64,000 nucleotides of DNA from Helicovermis profundi (GTDB lineage Bacteria > Bacillota > Clostridia > Peptostreptococcales > Acidaminobacteraceae), in the NCBI RefSeq assembly GCF_033097505.1, contig NZ_AP028654.1, positions 1,632,001 through 1,696,000 of the forward strand, given 5' to 3'. Position numbers and translations under genes: made by a program. Below the pieces are notes generated by a model. The model saw only the letters and a list, made by a program, of their open reading frames with translations, made no database searches and was not told the DNA's origin. Positions 1-7,302 of the stretch are shown here, in pieces; positions within the stretch are counted from its first letter, which is position 1, and each line of letters begins with the position of its first letter.

Positions 1-121
1 TTCTCTCTGAAAGTAAAATAAAACCATTTGGGTATTCTTCAGAAAGTATAAGCATTTCAATTTCATTTTTAATTTGTAAATATAGTGGCAAAGGATCATT
101 TCTATTAATAGTAAATTTCAT
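1..121 (-). CDS. GntR-family transcriptional regulator, N-terminal fragment (runs off window)
   Basis: The minus strand encodes a start MKFTINRNDPLPLYLQI and then about 40 residues up to LLSERE before the window ends. That opening, with PLY-QI, a spacer and SERE, is typical of the winged-helix DNA-binding domain of small GntR regulators such as the YtrA group. A GAGG ribosome binding site sits upstream of the ATG. The effector domain is not visible, so the ligand and target are unknown. YtrA-type regulators often control a neighbouring ABC transporter, but the wtp operon next to it is upstream on the same strand and ends in a terminator, so a link is only a guess. Confidence 0.75.
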   Translation of the reverse strand, partial: MKFTINRNDPLPLYLQIKNEIEMLILSEEYPNGFILLSER

Positions 122-230
122 ATTTATACCTCACATTTATTATATTCTTCAAATCAGCTTTAGATAAGAGCCAATCAAGATTAATTGGACCCATCCAATT
201 AATTATATACCCTAAATATTTAAAACAAAT

Positions 231-278
231 AAAAAAAAGCTAAAAATACTTTTTTAATAAGTACTTTTAGCTTTTTTG
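231..278 (-). terminator. Intrinsic terminator of the wtp operon
   Basis: Arms GCTAAAA/TTTTAGC and TACTT/AAGTA form a hairpin flanked by A and T tracts. The stop codon of the ATPase gene lies in its loop, so the last codons double as terminator stem. It can work in both directions. Confidence 0.8.
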
Positions 279-1273
279 TCAGCAATAAAATCTTCAAGAA
301 TGCTAATATCCTCAATATTTATACCAACGTATATTTTTTCATTAACTTCAAAGTTTTCTTTCATTTGTTCATTAAATGGTATATACGATATTATAATTCC
401 AAACGAAATTTTAACTATCAATTCTATATACATATTCATTATTGAAATTTCTATTACTTCTCCTTCTTTAGTCAAATCACATTCAAGTTCTTTTCTCCCA
501 ATAAAAACGCTTTCTGGCCTAATACCAATATATTTATCATGATCAAGTTTTAAATATTTTCCTTTAAATATATTTTTCATACCAACAAAATTTGCGATAA
601 AAGAATTTTTAGGAAAATGTAGTATTTCTTTCATTGATCCTGTTTGCACAATTTCTCCGTTATTTATAACGCTTACCTTATCACCCAAATAAAATGCTTC
701 TTCAAAGCTATGAGTTATCATTAGTACAGTAATATTGTATTTTTTATGAATTTTTTTTATATCTCGAATTAATTTCTCTTTTATTTGAGTATCAAGAGCT
801 GAAAGTGGTTCATCTAGTAATAATATTTCTGGTTTTACAACAAGAGCTCGCATAAGAGAAACTCTTTGTTTCTCACCACCGCTAAGAGATGTAGGAAACC
901 TATTTAATAATTTTTCAATATTTAAAATTTTTATTAGCTCATTATATAATTCTTCATTTTCTTTAATTTTCTTTTTAAACCTAAATCCATATAAAATATT
1001 ATCCTTTACAGTCATATGTGGAAATAAACTAAATTCTTGATAACAGATAGAGAGATTTCTATTTTCTGGCTTATAGTTATTTACATTTTGATTGTTAATG
1101 AAAATTCCATCATTTTCTGATTTTATAAATCCTCCAATAGAATCAAGTATTAAAGTTTTACCTGCACCACTAGGACCTAAAATTATATAGAATTCTCCTT
1201 TTTTGATTTTCAAATTAATATTTTTTAAACTAAATCTATCAAATCTAAGATTTAAATTCTTAATTTCTATCAT
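254..1273 (-). CDS. wtpC: Tungstate/molybdate ABC transporter ATP-binding protein
   Basis: This is the ATPase that powers tungstate or molybdate import at the inner face of the membrane. Walker A GPSGAGKT is at residues 33-40, followed by the signature LSGGEKQR, Walker B ILLLDEP and an H-loop MITHS, then a C-terminal TOBE-like extension; 339 aa is normal for this class. I start at the ATG at 1273 because AGAGG lies at proper spacing before it; an upstream in-frame ATG would place the ribosome site inside the gene. Its start overlaps the permease gene by 14 nt, which implies translational coupling. ModC is the alternative name; WtpC is preferred because the binding protein is WtpA-like. Confidence 0.88.
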   Translation of the reverse strand: MIEIKNLNLRFDRFSLKNINLKIKKGEFYIILGPSGAGKTLILDSIGGFIKSENDGIFINNQNVNNYKPENRNLSICYQEFSLFPHMTVKDNILYGFRFKKKIKENEELYNELIKILNIEKLLNRFPTSLSGGEKQRVSLMRALVVKPEILLLDEPLSALDTQIKEKLIRDIKKIHKKYNITVLMITHSFEEAFYLGDKVSVINNGEIVQTGSMKEILHFPKNSFIANFVGMKNIFKGKYLKLDHDKYIGIRPESVFIGRKELECDLTKEGEVIEISIMNMYIELIVKISFGIIISYIPFNEQMKENFEVNEKIYVGINIEDISILEDFIADKKAKSTY

Positions 1274-2063
1274 TATGATACCTCTTTCCACTAAGTGATA
1301 ATACTCTAAGTAGTAAAAATATGGATAATGAAACTACTAGTAGTATTATAGCAATAGGCATAGCATAACTTATACCATAGTTTGTGAATCTTTCATATAT
1401 TAAGGTTGGAGCAATCATAGGATGGTATGCTAATATAATAACAGCACCAAACTCACTAATGGATCTTGCAAAAGTTAAAATCATACCGCCAAGTATATCT
1501 TTCCAAGCTAAAGGAAAAGTAATATAAATAAAGGTTTCAAAATTAGAAGCGCCAAGGATTCTAGACACATTTTCAGTTCTTTCTGGTATCCACTTGAAAG
1601 CTTCTTTACACGAATTAAACATAATGGGAAGACTAACAAAAATCATTGCAATAATTATTGCAATTTCGCTTCCTAAAATTTCAATATTATTTCTATAAAA
1701 AAAACTACCAATCATGCTTTTCTTTGATAAAACCGAAAGTAAAATTATTCCTGCAACAGTGTGAGGTAGTACAATTGGAACATCAATAATACTTTCAATT
1801 AGTTTTTTGAATTTAATATTACTTCTTACTAAAAAATATGCAAATGGAATTGCTAAAATTGCGCTAAAAAAAGTTGCAATAGAAGCAGTTTTAACACTTC
1901 TTATAATCACATTAATAACTGCTTTTTCATGTAAAGTATCAACAATAAGACTTGTATTTGTCCACGCAAAAGTATTAATAAGTGGAAATAATATAAAAAA
2001 CATAATAATAAATCCACTTATTAAAGAAAATAAATAAAATTTATCAATTTTTCTTTTAATCAT
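1260..2063 (-). CDS. wtpB: Tungstate/molybdate ABC transporter permease
   Basis: A 267-aa membrane protein with about six hydrophobic segments. It carries the binding-protein-dependent permease (EAA) loop in the region ILGASNFETFIYITFPLAW, which docks on the ATPase. The following SEFGAVIILAYHP is typical of the molybdate/tungstate/sulfate permease group (ModB/WtpB/CysT). It lies between the binding-protein gene, about 20 nt upstream, and the ATPase gene, which it overlaps, so the three form one operon. The substrate assignment rests mainly on the binding protein. Confidence 0.88.
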   Translation of the reverse strand: MIKRKIDKFYLFSLISGFIIMFFILFPLINTFAWTNTSLIVDTLHEKAVINVIIRSVKTASIATFFSAILAIPFAYFLVRSNIKFKKLIESIIDVPIVLPHTVAGIILLSVLSKKSMIGSFFYRNNIEILGSEIAIIIAMIFVSLPIMFNSCKEAFKWIPERTENVSRILGASNFETFIYITFPLAWKDILGGMILTFARSISEFGAVIILAYHPMIAPTLIYERFTNYGISYAMPIAIILLVVSLSIFLLLRVLSLSGKRYHNDRN

Positions 2064-2082
2064 AAATTATCCTTTTAAAAAT

Positions 2083-3120
2083 TTATTCTTTAATTATATT
2101 TTTAAGCCTATTAGGCATGAGTTTGTAATTAATAACTTTTGGTTTATCTAATACAGGTTGACCAGAATCAATAAGAATACTTTGTCCTTCTTCGCTTAAT
2201 AAAAAAGTTATAAACTTTATTGCACCGTCTTTATTAGTAGTGCTCTTAGGAATAGTGAGACTATAAATAATCGGTTCAGCTTTTCTCTCAATTACTGTCC
2301 CTGGCTCTGTTCCGTTTAATTCAATCACTGCTTTATTGTATTTTTCTTTAAATTTTAATGATGACAAATTTATTTCCTCAGGTAATGAAATATATTTAAA
2401 ATCAGGGTTAATTTTTTGATGTTGTTTAGCGACTGATTCATATTCAAATGCATAATCAAGTTCTCCAGTTTCAAGCATAGAAAGAAGTTCAACAGCTTTT
2501 GGTCTAATATTTTTTTCTTTACTTGCATTCTTTATTTTGTCATTTAATCCATCGATTTTATAGTAGTTTTCAGCAAGTTGCCAAAGAAGTAAACTTCTAT
2601 ATCCGCAAGGATCAGCAAATGGGTCGCTATAACCAAAATCCACATCATTCTTTGTTAAAATATCATACCAATTATCCTTAGTAATTTCATCAGCATATTT
2701 ACTTGAAGTAGAATACATAATAACCATTGAATTTTTTGCAAATAGTAAATTAAAATCAGCAAATTCAGGAATTACTAAGCTATTTATTACATTGTAGTCT
2801 GCAGAAAACAGAATATCAACCGAATCACCTAGTTCTGTAATTTTTCTAGCAACAGTTCTACTTCCACCTGGAGTTCTTATAACATCAATATTTGGGTACT
2901 TTTTTTCAAATTCATTTTCCATTTTTTCAAGAGGAACAGAAAGACTCCCAGCATGGTAAATGACAATTTTTTCAGTACTTTTTTTGTTTACTTTGCTCTG
3001 ATTTGTAGTTACGGTACTTAAATCTTTCGAAGATGAACACCCAAAATTAAATACAAGTACAAGTAGAAAAATCAAAACCAAAAATCCTCTGTTTGTAAAT
3101 TTGTTCGATAATATTTTCAT
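2083..3120 (-). CDS. wtpA: Tungstate/molybdate-binding lipoprotein
   Basis: This extracytoplasmic binding protein captures tungstate or molybdate. It begins with a lipoprotein signal peptide, with the lipidated cysteine at about residue 28 (NFGC). The mature part has HAGSLSVP, a GS-R loop, DILFSADYN and DPCGYRSL, which match the archaeal-type WtpA family better than classical bacterial ModA. The start at 3120 is chosen because AGGGGGA precedes it and it gives a clean signal peptide; an in-frame ATG at 3162 would add 14 residues inside the structured leader. Tungsten uptake fits an anaerobe using tungsto-enzymes such as aldehyde oxidoreductases or formate dehydrogenase. Confidence 0.88.
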   Translation of the reverse strand: MKILSNKFTNRGFLVLIFLLVLVFNFGCSSSKDLSTVTTNQSKVNKKSTEKIVIYHAGSLSVPLEKMENEFEKKYPNIDVIRTPGGSRTVARKITELGDSVDILFSADYNVINSLVIPEFADFNLLFAKNSMVIMYSTSSKYADEITKDNWYDILTKNDVDFGYSDPFADPCGYRSLLLWQLAENYYKIDGLNDKIKNASKEKNIRPKAVELLSMLETGELDYAFEYESVAKQHQKINPDFKYISLPEEINLSSLKFKEKYNKAVIELNGTEPGTVIERKAEPIIYSLTIPKSTTNKDGAIKFITFLLSEEGQSILIDSGQPVLDKPKVINYKLMPNRLKNIIKE

Positions 3121-3129
3121 AAAAATCCC

Positions 3130-3280
3130 CCTAAAATAAAATACTTCCATTTTAGGAAGCAAAGTTATAGAGTAATCTCTATTAATTGCTTTCCAAATGG
3201 GAGGCTTAATTGTTTCCTATTAAACCCATCGTTTCATTTTCATAGCTATGCCTTAGAAAAATGAAATCGCAACGTAAATA
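3130..3280 (-). promoter_or_regulatory. Structured wtpA leader, possible Moco/Tuco riboswitch
   Basis: Read on the minus strand, GTTGC at 3273-3269 pairs with GCAA at 3189-3186. Inside, a U-rich arm pairs with a GAAAATGAAA arm around an internal loop containing AAGGC, and AUGGG (3229-3225) pairs with CCCAU (3201-3197). GCCTCCC lies at 3205-3199. Just before wtpA, arms 3149-3156 and 3130-3137 pair and cover the first bases of the ribosome binding site. A TATAAT -10 box lies upstream. Placement before a tungstate transporter and the branched fold suggest the molybdenum/tungsten-cofactor riboswitch class, but I recall its consensus only partly, so the class is tentative. Confidence 0.5.
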
Positions 3281-3293
3281 TTATAACATAATA

Positions 3294-3344
3294 TAACAAA
3301 AAAAGTATTATAGGTTAATAACAACCTATAATACTTTTTTTGTT
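3294..3344 (-). terminator. Intrinsic terminator after the TRAP operon
   Basis: A perfect 16-bp stem (3301-3316 with 3323-3338) with a 6-nt loop and T tracts on both sides. It lies just downstream of the TRAP permease stop codon and just upstream of the wtp promoter region. Confidence 0.9.
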
Positions 3345-3376
3345 ATGAATTAATTAAATACTATATTTCAAAAACT

Positions 3377-5335
3377 CTATGCTGCAACTTTTAATTTATT
3401 TTTTTTGTTTACTTGAAGAAGTACTGCTAAAGCAATTATTGCAAAACCAAATACATTAAGCATAACACTTGTAGTAATTAATAATAATCCTCCAATAACA
3501 AATGAAATTCTATCAACAATTGACATATTTGTAATAAAGTAATTTGTAAGTGCTGCTGCAATTGCAATTATTCCAACTAAAGAAGTAATTAACATAATAA
3601 TTACGTTTAATGGAGTTGCATTAATTAATAACATTTGTGGACTATATACAAAAATATAAGGTATAATAAATGCTGCAATGGCAAGTCGTGCTGCTTGGAA
3701 AGCTGTTCTCATCGGTTCAGACTTTGCAACTCCGGATGCAGCAACCGCGGCTAGTGCAACTGGAGGAGTAACATCTGCTATAATACCAAAGTAGAAAACA
3801 AACATATGAGCTGCTAAAATTGGAACACCAAGTTGCATAAGTGCTGGTGCAGCGATTGTAGATGTAATTACATAGTTTGCAGTCGTTGGTACACCAATTC
3901 CAAGTATTAGAGATGTTAGCATTGTAAACATAAGTGTTAACATTAAGTTACCGTTAGCAATTCCAACCAAAATTGATCCCATTTTAAGACCAAGTCCTGT
4001 TTGAGTAACAACACCAATAATAATTCCTGCAGTTGCGCAGGCTGATACAACTGTAATTGCTGAACGAGCACCTTTTATCATACCATCAACGATATCATAA
4101 AATGATAAACGCGTTTCTTTTTTAAATCCTGCAACTATAATTGATGTGGCAATTGCTCCAAGAGCTGCTCTAATAGGTGTGTATCCTGCAACTAAAAGAT
4201 ATACAACTGTTATTATTGGAATAAGAAGATGTCCTCTTGTTTTCATAATATAACTAAGTTTAGGAAGTTCATTTCTTGGTGTACCTTTTAAGCCAAGTTT
4301 TTTTGCTTCAAAATGTACGCCTGACCAAACTCCAAAATAATATAATAAGGCTGGAATTGCCGCAGCTGCTATTACTTTTACATAGGCAGTGTTTGTAAAT
4401 TCCGCCATTAAAAAGGCTGCCGCACCCATGATTGGTGGCATTAATTGACCACCTGTAGATGCAGTTGCTTCCACTGCGCCTGCGAATGATTTTTTGTAAC
4501 CTAACCTTTTCATCATTGGTATAGTAAAACTACCAGTACCAACAACATTTGCTACAGAACTTCCAGTAAGAGTTCCCATCATTGCACTAGACATTACAGC
4601 AACTTTTGCTGGTCCACCAGCTGCAAAACCTGCTATAGAATTTGCCGAGTCTATAAAAAATTCACCCATACCAGTTTTTTCTAGATAAGCACCAAATAAT
4701 AAGAACATAAAAATAAAGGTGGATGAAACACCGATTGGAATACCAAAAATACCTTCTGTAGTAAAGAAAAGTTGTTGAACAAGATTTGGAATATCAACAC
4801 CACGATGAGCTAATTTTCCAGGAATGTATCTACCAAATAATGCATAAGCGATAAAGACAATTGCAATGATTACCATTGGCCATCCAATAACTCTTCTTGA
4901 AGCCTCTAAAACGAGTAGTATTGCAGTAATACCAACTATCATATCTAGAGTATTTACCCTACCTGCTCTTAAAACTAAGTCTTTATAAAATACTACAACA
5001 TAAAGACAAACTGCTGCTGCAAGAACTGCCATAACAATATCAGCAGGATGCATTTTTTCCCTTGACCAATGCTTTCTCATTGGATAAAGTGTATAAACCA
5101 AAGTTAACCCAAAAGCTAAATGAATCGCTCTTTGTATCATTGCATCTAATACTCCAAATATACCAGTGTAGAGTTGGAATAATGTAAACGCAATAAGGAT
5201 TCCAGCAACTATTTTTGCAGGAAAACCTTTAAACTCTCTAAAGTCAGATCCTTTATCAAACTCTTTAAGAAGCTTTGAAGCTTCTTCGTCTGTTATGATA
5301 TTTTCATCAACTTTTAATGTTTTATCATCTACCAT
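3377..5335 (-). CDS. TRAP transporter fused permease (4TM/12TM, TAXI type)
   Basis: A 652-aa polytopic membrane protein. The N-terminal third has about four hydrophobic segments like the small DctQ subunit; the rest is a DctM-like large subunit with gly/ala-rich repeats such as SSVANVVGTGSFTIP and GIGVPTTANYVITS. This fused form is the partner of TAXI-type binding proteins, and one is encoded two genes upstream. TRAP carriers use a sodium or proton gradient and mostly import organic acids or amino acids; the substrate cannot be read from sequence. The start at 5335 has a GGAAGGGG ribosome site. The operon order is binding protein, DUF1850 protein, permease. Confidence 0.9.
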   Translation of the reverse strand: MVDDKTLKVDENIITDEEASKLLKEFDKGSDFREFKGFPAKIVAGILIAFTLFQLYTGIFGVLDAMIQRAIHLAFGLTLVYTLYPMRKHWSREKMHPADIVMAVLAAAVCLYVVVFYKDLVLRAGRVNTLDMIVGITAILLVLEASRRVIGWPMVIIAIVFIAYALFGRYIPGKLAHRGVDIPNLVQQLFFTTEGIFGIPIGVSSTFIFMFLLFGAYLEKTGMGEFFIDSANSIAGFAAGGPAKVAVMSSAMMGTLTGSSVANVVGTGSFTIPMMKRLGYKKSFAGAVEATASTGGQLMPPIMGAAAFLMAEFTNTAYVKVIAAAAIPALLYYFGVWSGVHFEAKKLGLKGTPRNELPKLSYIMKTRGHLLIPIITVVYLLVAGYTPIRAALGAIATSIIVAGFKKETRLSFYDIVDGMIKGARSAITVVSACATAGIIIGVVTQTGLGLKMGSILVGIANGNLMLTLMFTMLTSLILGIGVPTTANYVITSTIAAPALMQLGVPILAAHMFVFYFGIIADVTPPVALAAVAASGVAKSEPMRTAFQAARLAIAAFIIPYIFVYSPQMLLINATPLNVIIMLITSLVGIIAIAAALTNYFITNMSIVDRISFVIGGLLLITTSVMLNVFGFAIIALAVLLQVNKKNKLKVAA

Positions 5336-5426
5336 TGTATACCCCTTCCTATTCTATTATCTTTTCCTAGCTTTCTCTAGTATTTCATCAATTTGATCAA
5401 ATATTAGAAGAAGCTAGTTTAAGATT

Positions 5427-5475
5427 TAGAGATTCTTTAGATAGAGTAATTAGCGTCTTTTCTAAAGAATCTCTA
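5427..5475 (-). other. Perfect 15-bp intercistronic stem in the TRAP operon
   Basis: Arms 5427-5441 and 5461-5475 are exact complements around a 19-nt loop, in the gap between the DUF1850 gene and the permease gene. There is no T tract after it in the direction of transcription, so it is not a normal terminator. It may be an mRNA processing or stability element that lets the binding protein be made in excess over the permease. Confidence 0.6.
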
Positions 5476-5485
5476 TTTTGCTAAT

Positions 5486-6001
5486 TTAAATGCCTATTTT
5501 ATAATATTTATGTCCAATTTTTATAGCTAATTCATCTTTACAATAAATATTAATTAAATCTTCAGGCTTTGTTATTAAATCAAGCAGTTGATATTTTGTT
5601 CCATTTACAGTAATCCAATGTTTTGGAATCGGAGATATTCTCATTTTAATTGATTTCATTGTTCTGTTTCTATTAAGAATAAATTTTCCATTTGTTATAT
5701 CAAACTTATTTTCCTTTTGTGAAAAAGGTAAGCCGACTCCAAATGATTCATAGATTGTCTTATATAAAACAATATCATTATTTTTATTTACTTTTAAAAA
5801 TTCTTCAGCAGGAGTTAATTCAACAGAATGTATATAACCAATTGAAAATTCGTTGTTTGGTAAAAAAAATTCTGTTTTCATATAATCGTCAAGATCTTCT
5901 ACAACAACAACCTTTGTTTTTTTTATATTTATAGAAAGAAAAACAATTACTATAAATACGATAATTAACAAGCTACTTACAATTTTTTTTCTGTTATTCA
6001 A
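5486..6001 (-). CDS. DUF1850 protein of the TRAP operon
   Basis: About 171 aa with one N-terminal hydrophobic segment, so probably membrane-anchored with an extracytoplasmic domain. Features typical of DUF1850 proteins are FSIGYIHSVELTPAEEFLKV and a fixed place between TAXI binding protein and fused permease; the function is unknown. A TTG start at 6001 is preferred because AGGTG lies at proper spacing before it; a GTG at 6010 would overlap that ribosome site. It begins 24 nt after the binding-protein stop codon. A role in transporter assembly or substrate handling is inferred only from the conserved neighbourhood. Confidence 0.7.
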   Translation of the reverse strand: MNNRKKIVSSLLIIVFIVIVFLSINIKKTKVVVVEDLDDYMKTEFFLPNNEFSIGYIHSVELTPAEEFLKVNKNNDIVLYKTIYESFGVGLPFSQKENKFDITNGKFILNRNRTMKSIKMRISPIPKHWITVNGTKYQLLDLITKPEDLINIYCKDELAIKIGHKYYKIGI

Positions 6002-6025
6002 TATTAACACCTACTCTATTATATT

Positions 6026-7039
6026 CTATTTGCTTTCATCAAAGAATTTTGCAGCTCCTGGATGAACTGGTACAGACATTCCATCAAGTGCACTGTCAAC
6101 AGTAATATATTTACCAACATTATGTGCAGCAACTACTCTATCATGGTTATCATAAATTGCTTTTACTAAGTTATAAGCTAATTCATCATCCATATCACTA
6201 CTAACAACAAGCATAGATTTTACTGTTAAAGTATGAATATCTTCGCTTTGTCCTTTGTAAGTATTAGCAGGAATAATAAAATCAGTAAAGAATTTATATT
6301 TTTCTTTTAAAGTTTTTGATAACTCTTCTCCAATTGGAACAACTGTAACAGTATTTTGAGCACCTAAATCTTGAATTGCTGCAGTTGGAATACCAGCAGT
6401 TAAGAAAGCTGCGTCAATTTGCTTATCTTTTAAACTAGCAGCTGCTTCTGAGAAAGATAAGAATTTAGCCTTGATATCTTTATCAAAATCCATACCTGCT
6501 GCTGCAATAATTTGTCTTGCATTAGCTTCAACACCAGAACCAATTGAACCTACAGCAATTTTTTTACCTTTTAAATCAGCAATTGATTTAATGCTTGGAT
6601 CTGTAGTAATAATTTGAAGAGGCTCAGAATAAAGAGTAGCAAGACCTCTTAATTTGTCATATGCCTTTCCATCAAACATAATTTTTCCATCATGTGCATA
6701 CATTGCAACATCATTTTGAACAATTGCAACTTCAATTTTACCATCTTCTAATAAATTAATATTAGCTACAGAAGCTCCTGTACTTTGTGCAGTTGCATTA
6801 ATACCAGGAATAGTGTTATTCCATATTTCTGCAAAAGCTCCACCTAGTGGGAAGTATGTTCCTGCAGTTCCACCAGTTCCAATATTAACAAAAAATTGTT
6901 CAACTTTTGCAGGAGCATCTGTTTTAGGTGCGTCTGCAGCAGGCTCAGTAGTTTTTGCTGGGCTTGAACAACCTGCAAAAATACCAATAACAAGTGTTAA
7001 AACCATCATTAGTGCAATTAATTTTGTACTTCTTTTCAT
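6026..7039 (-). CDS. TAXI-family TRAP transporter solute-binding lipoprotein
   Basis: A 337-aa extracytoplasmic binding protein with a lipoprotein signal peptide and Cys24 in the lipobox FAGC. The mature domain starts FFVNIGTGGTAGTYFPLGGA, the hallmark of the TAXI (TRAP-associated extracytoplasmic immunogenic) family, followed by AIVQNDVAMYA and GKKIAVGSIGSGVEANARQI. It feeds the fused permease encoded downstream. Characterised TAXI proteins bind glutamate or dicarboxylates, so an amino or organic acid is likely, but the ligand cannot be read. The ribosome site AGGGGG precedes the ATG. A terminator of the divergently spaced topB gene lies about 170 nt upstream. Confidence 0.9.
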   Translation of the reverse strand: MKRSTKLIALMMVLTLVIGIFAGCSSPAKTTEPAADAPKTDAPAKVEQFFVNIGTGGTAGTYFPLGGAFAEIWNNTIPGINATAQSTGASVANINLLEDGKIEVAIVQNDVAMYAHDGKIMFDGKAYDKLRGLATLYSEPLQIITTDPSIKSIADLKGKKIAVGSIGSGVEANARQIIAAAGMDFDKDIKAKFLSFSEAAASLKDKQIDAAFLTAGIPTAAIQDLGAQNTVTVVPIGEELSKTLKEKYKFFTDFIIPANTYKGQSEDIHTLTVKSMLVVSSDMDDELAYNLVKAIYDNHDRVVAAHNVGKYITVDSALDGMSVPVHPGAAKFFDESK

Positions 7040-7212
7040 TTTTTTTCCCCCTTTTATTTATGTTGCCGACTAAAAATACTGAAAACATCAATATTTATAA
7101 ATTAATCCTAATACTTATACTACAAAATTCTACAAAATTCTACACCATACTACAGATAAATAATTTTTATTTTTTAAATATTTCATAATAATTATTTTAG
7201 AGGTAATATATT

Positions 7213-7248
7213 CAAAAAAAAATCGTTAAAAAATAACGATTTTTTGAT
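7213..7248 (-). terminator. Intrinsic terminator of topB
   Basis: ATCGTTA (7222-7228) pairs with TAACGAT (7234-7240) and is followed on the minus strand by nine T. The rest of the gap from 7040 to 7302 is AT-rich with nothing else I can name. Confidence 0.85.
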
Positions 7249-7302
7249 ATATATTTAAAATTTATGATATCTTCAAGTTGTACTAGAAGTAAAAACATTG
7301 TA

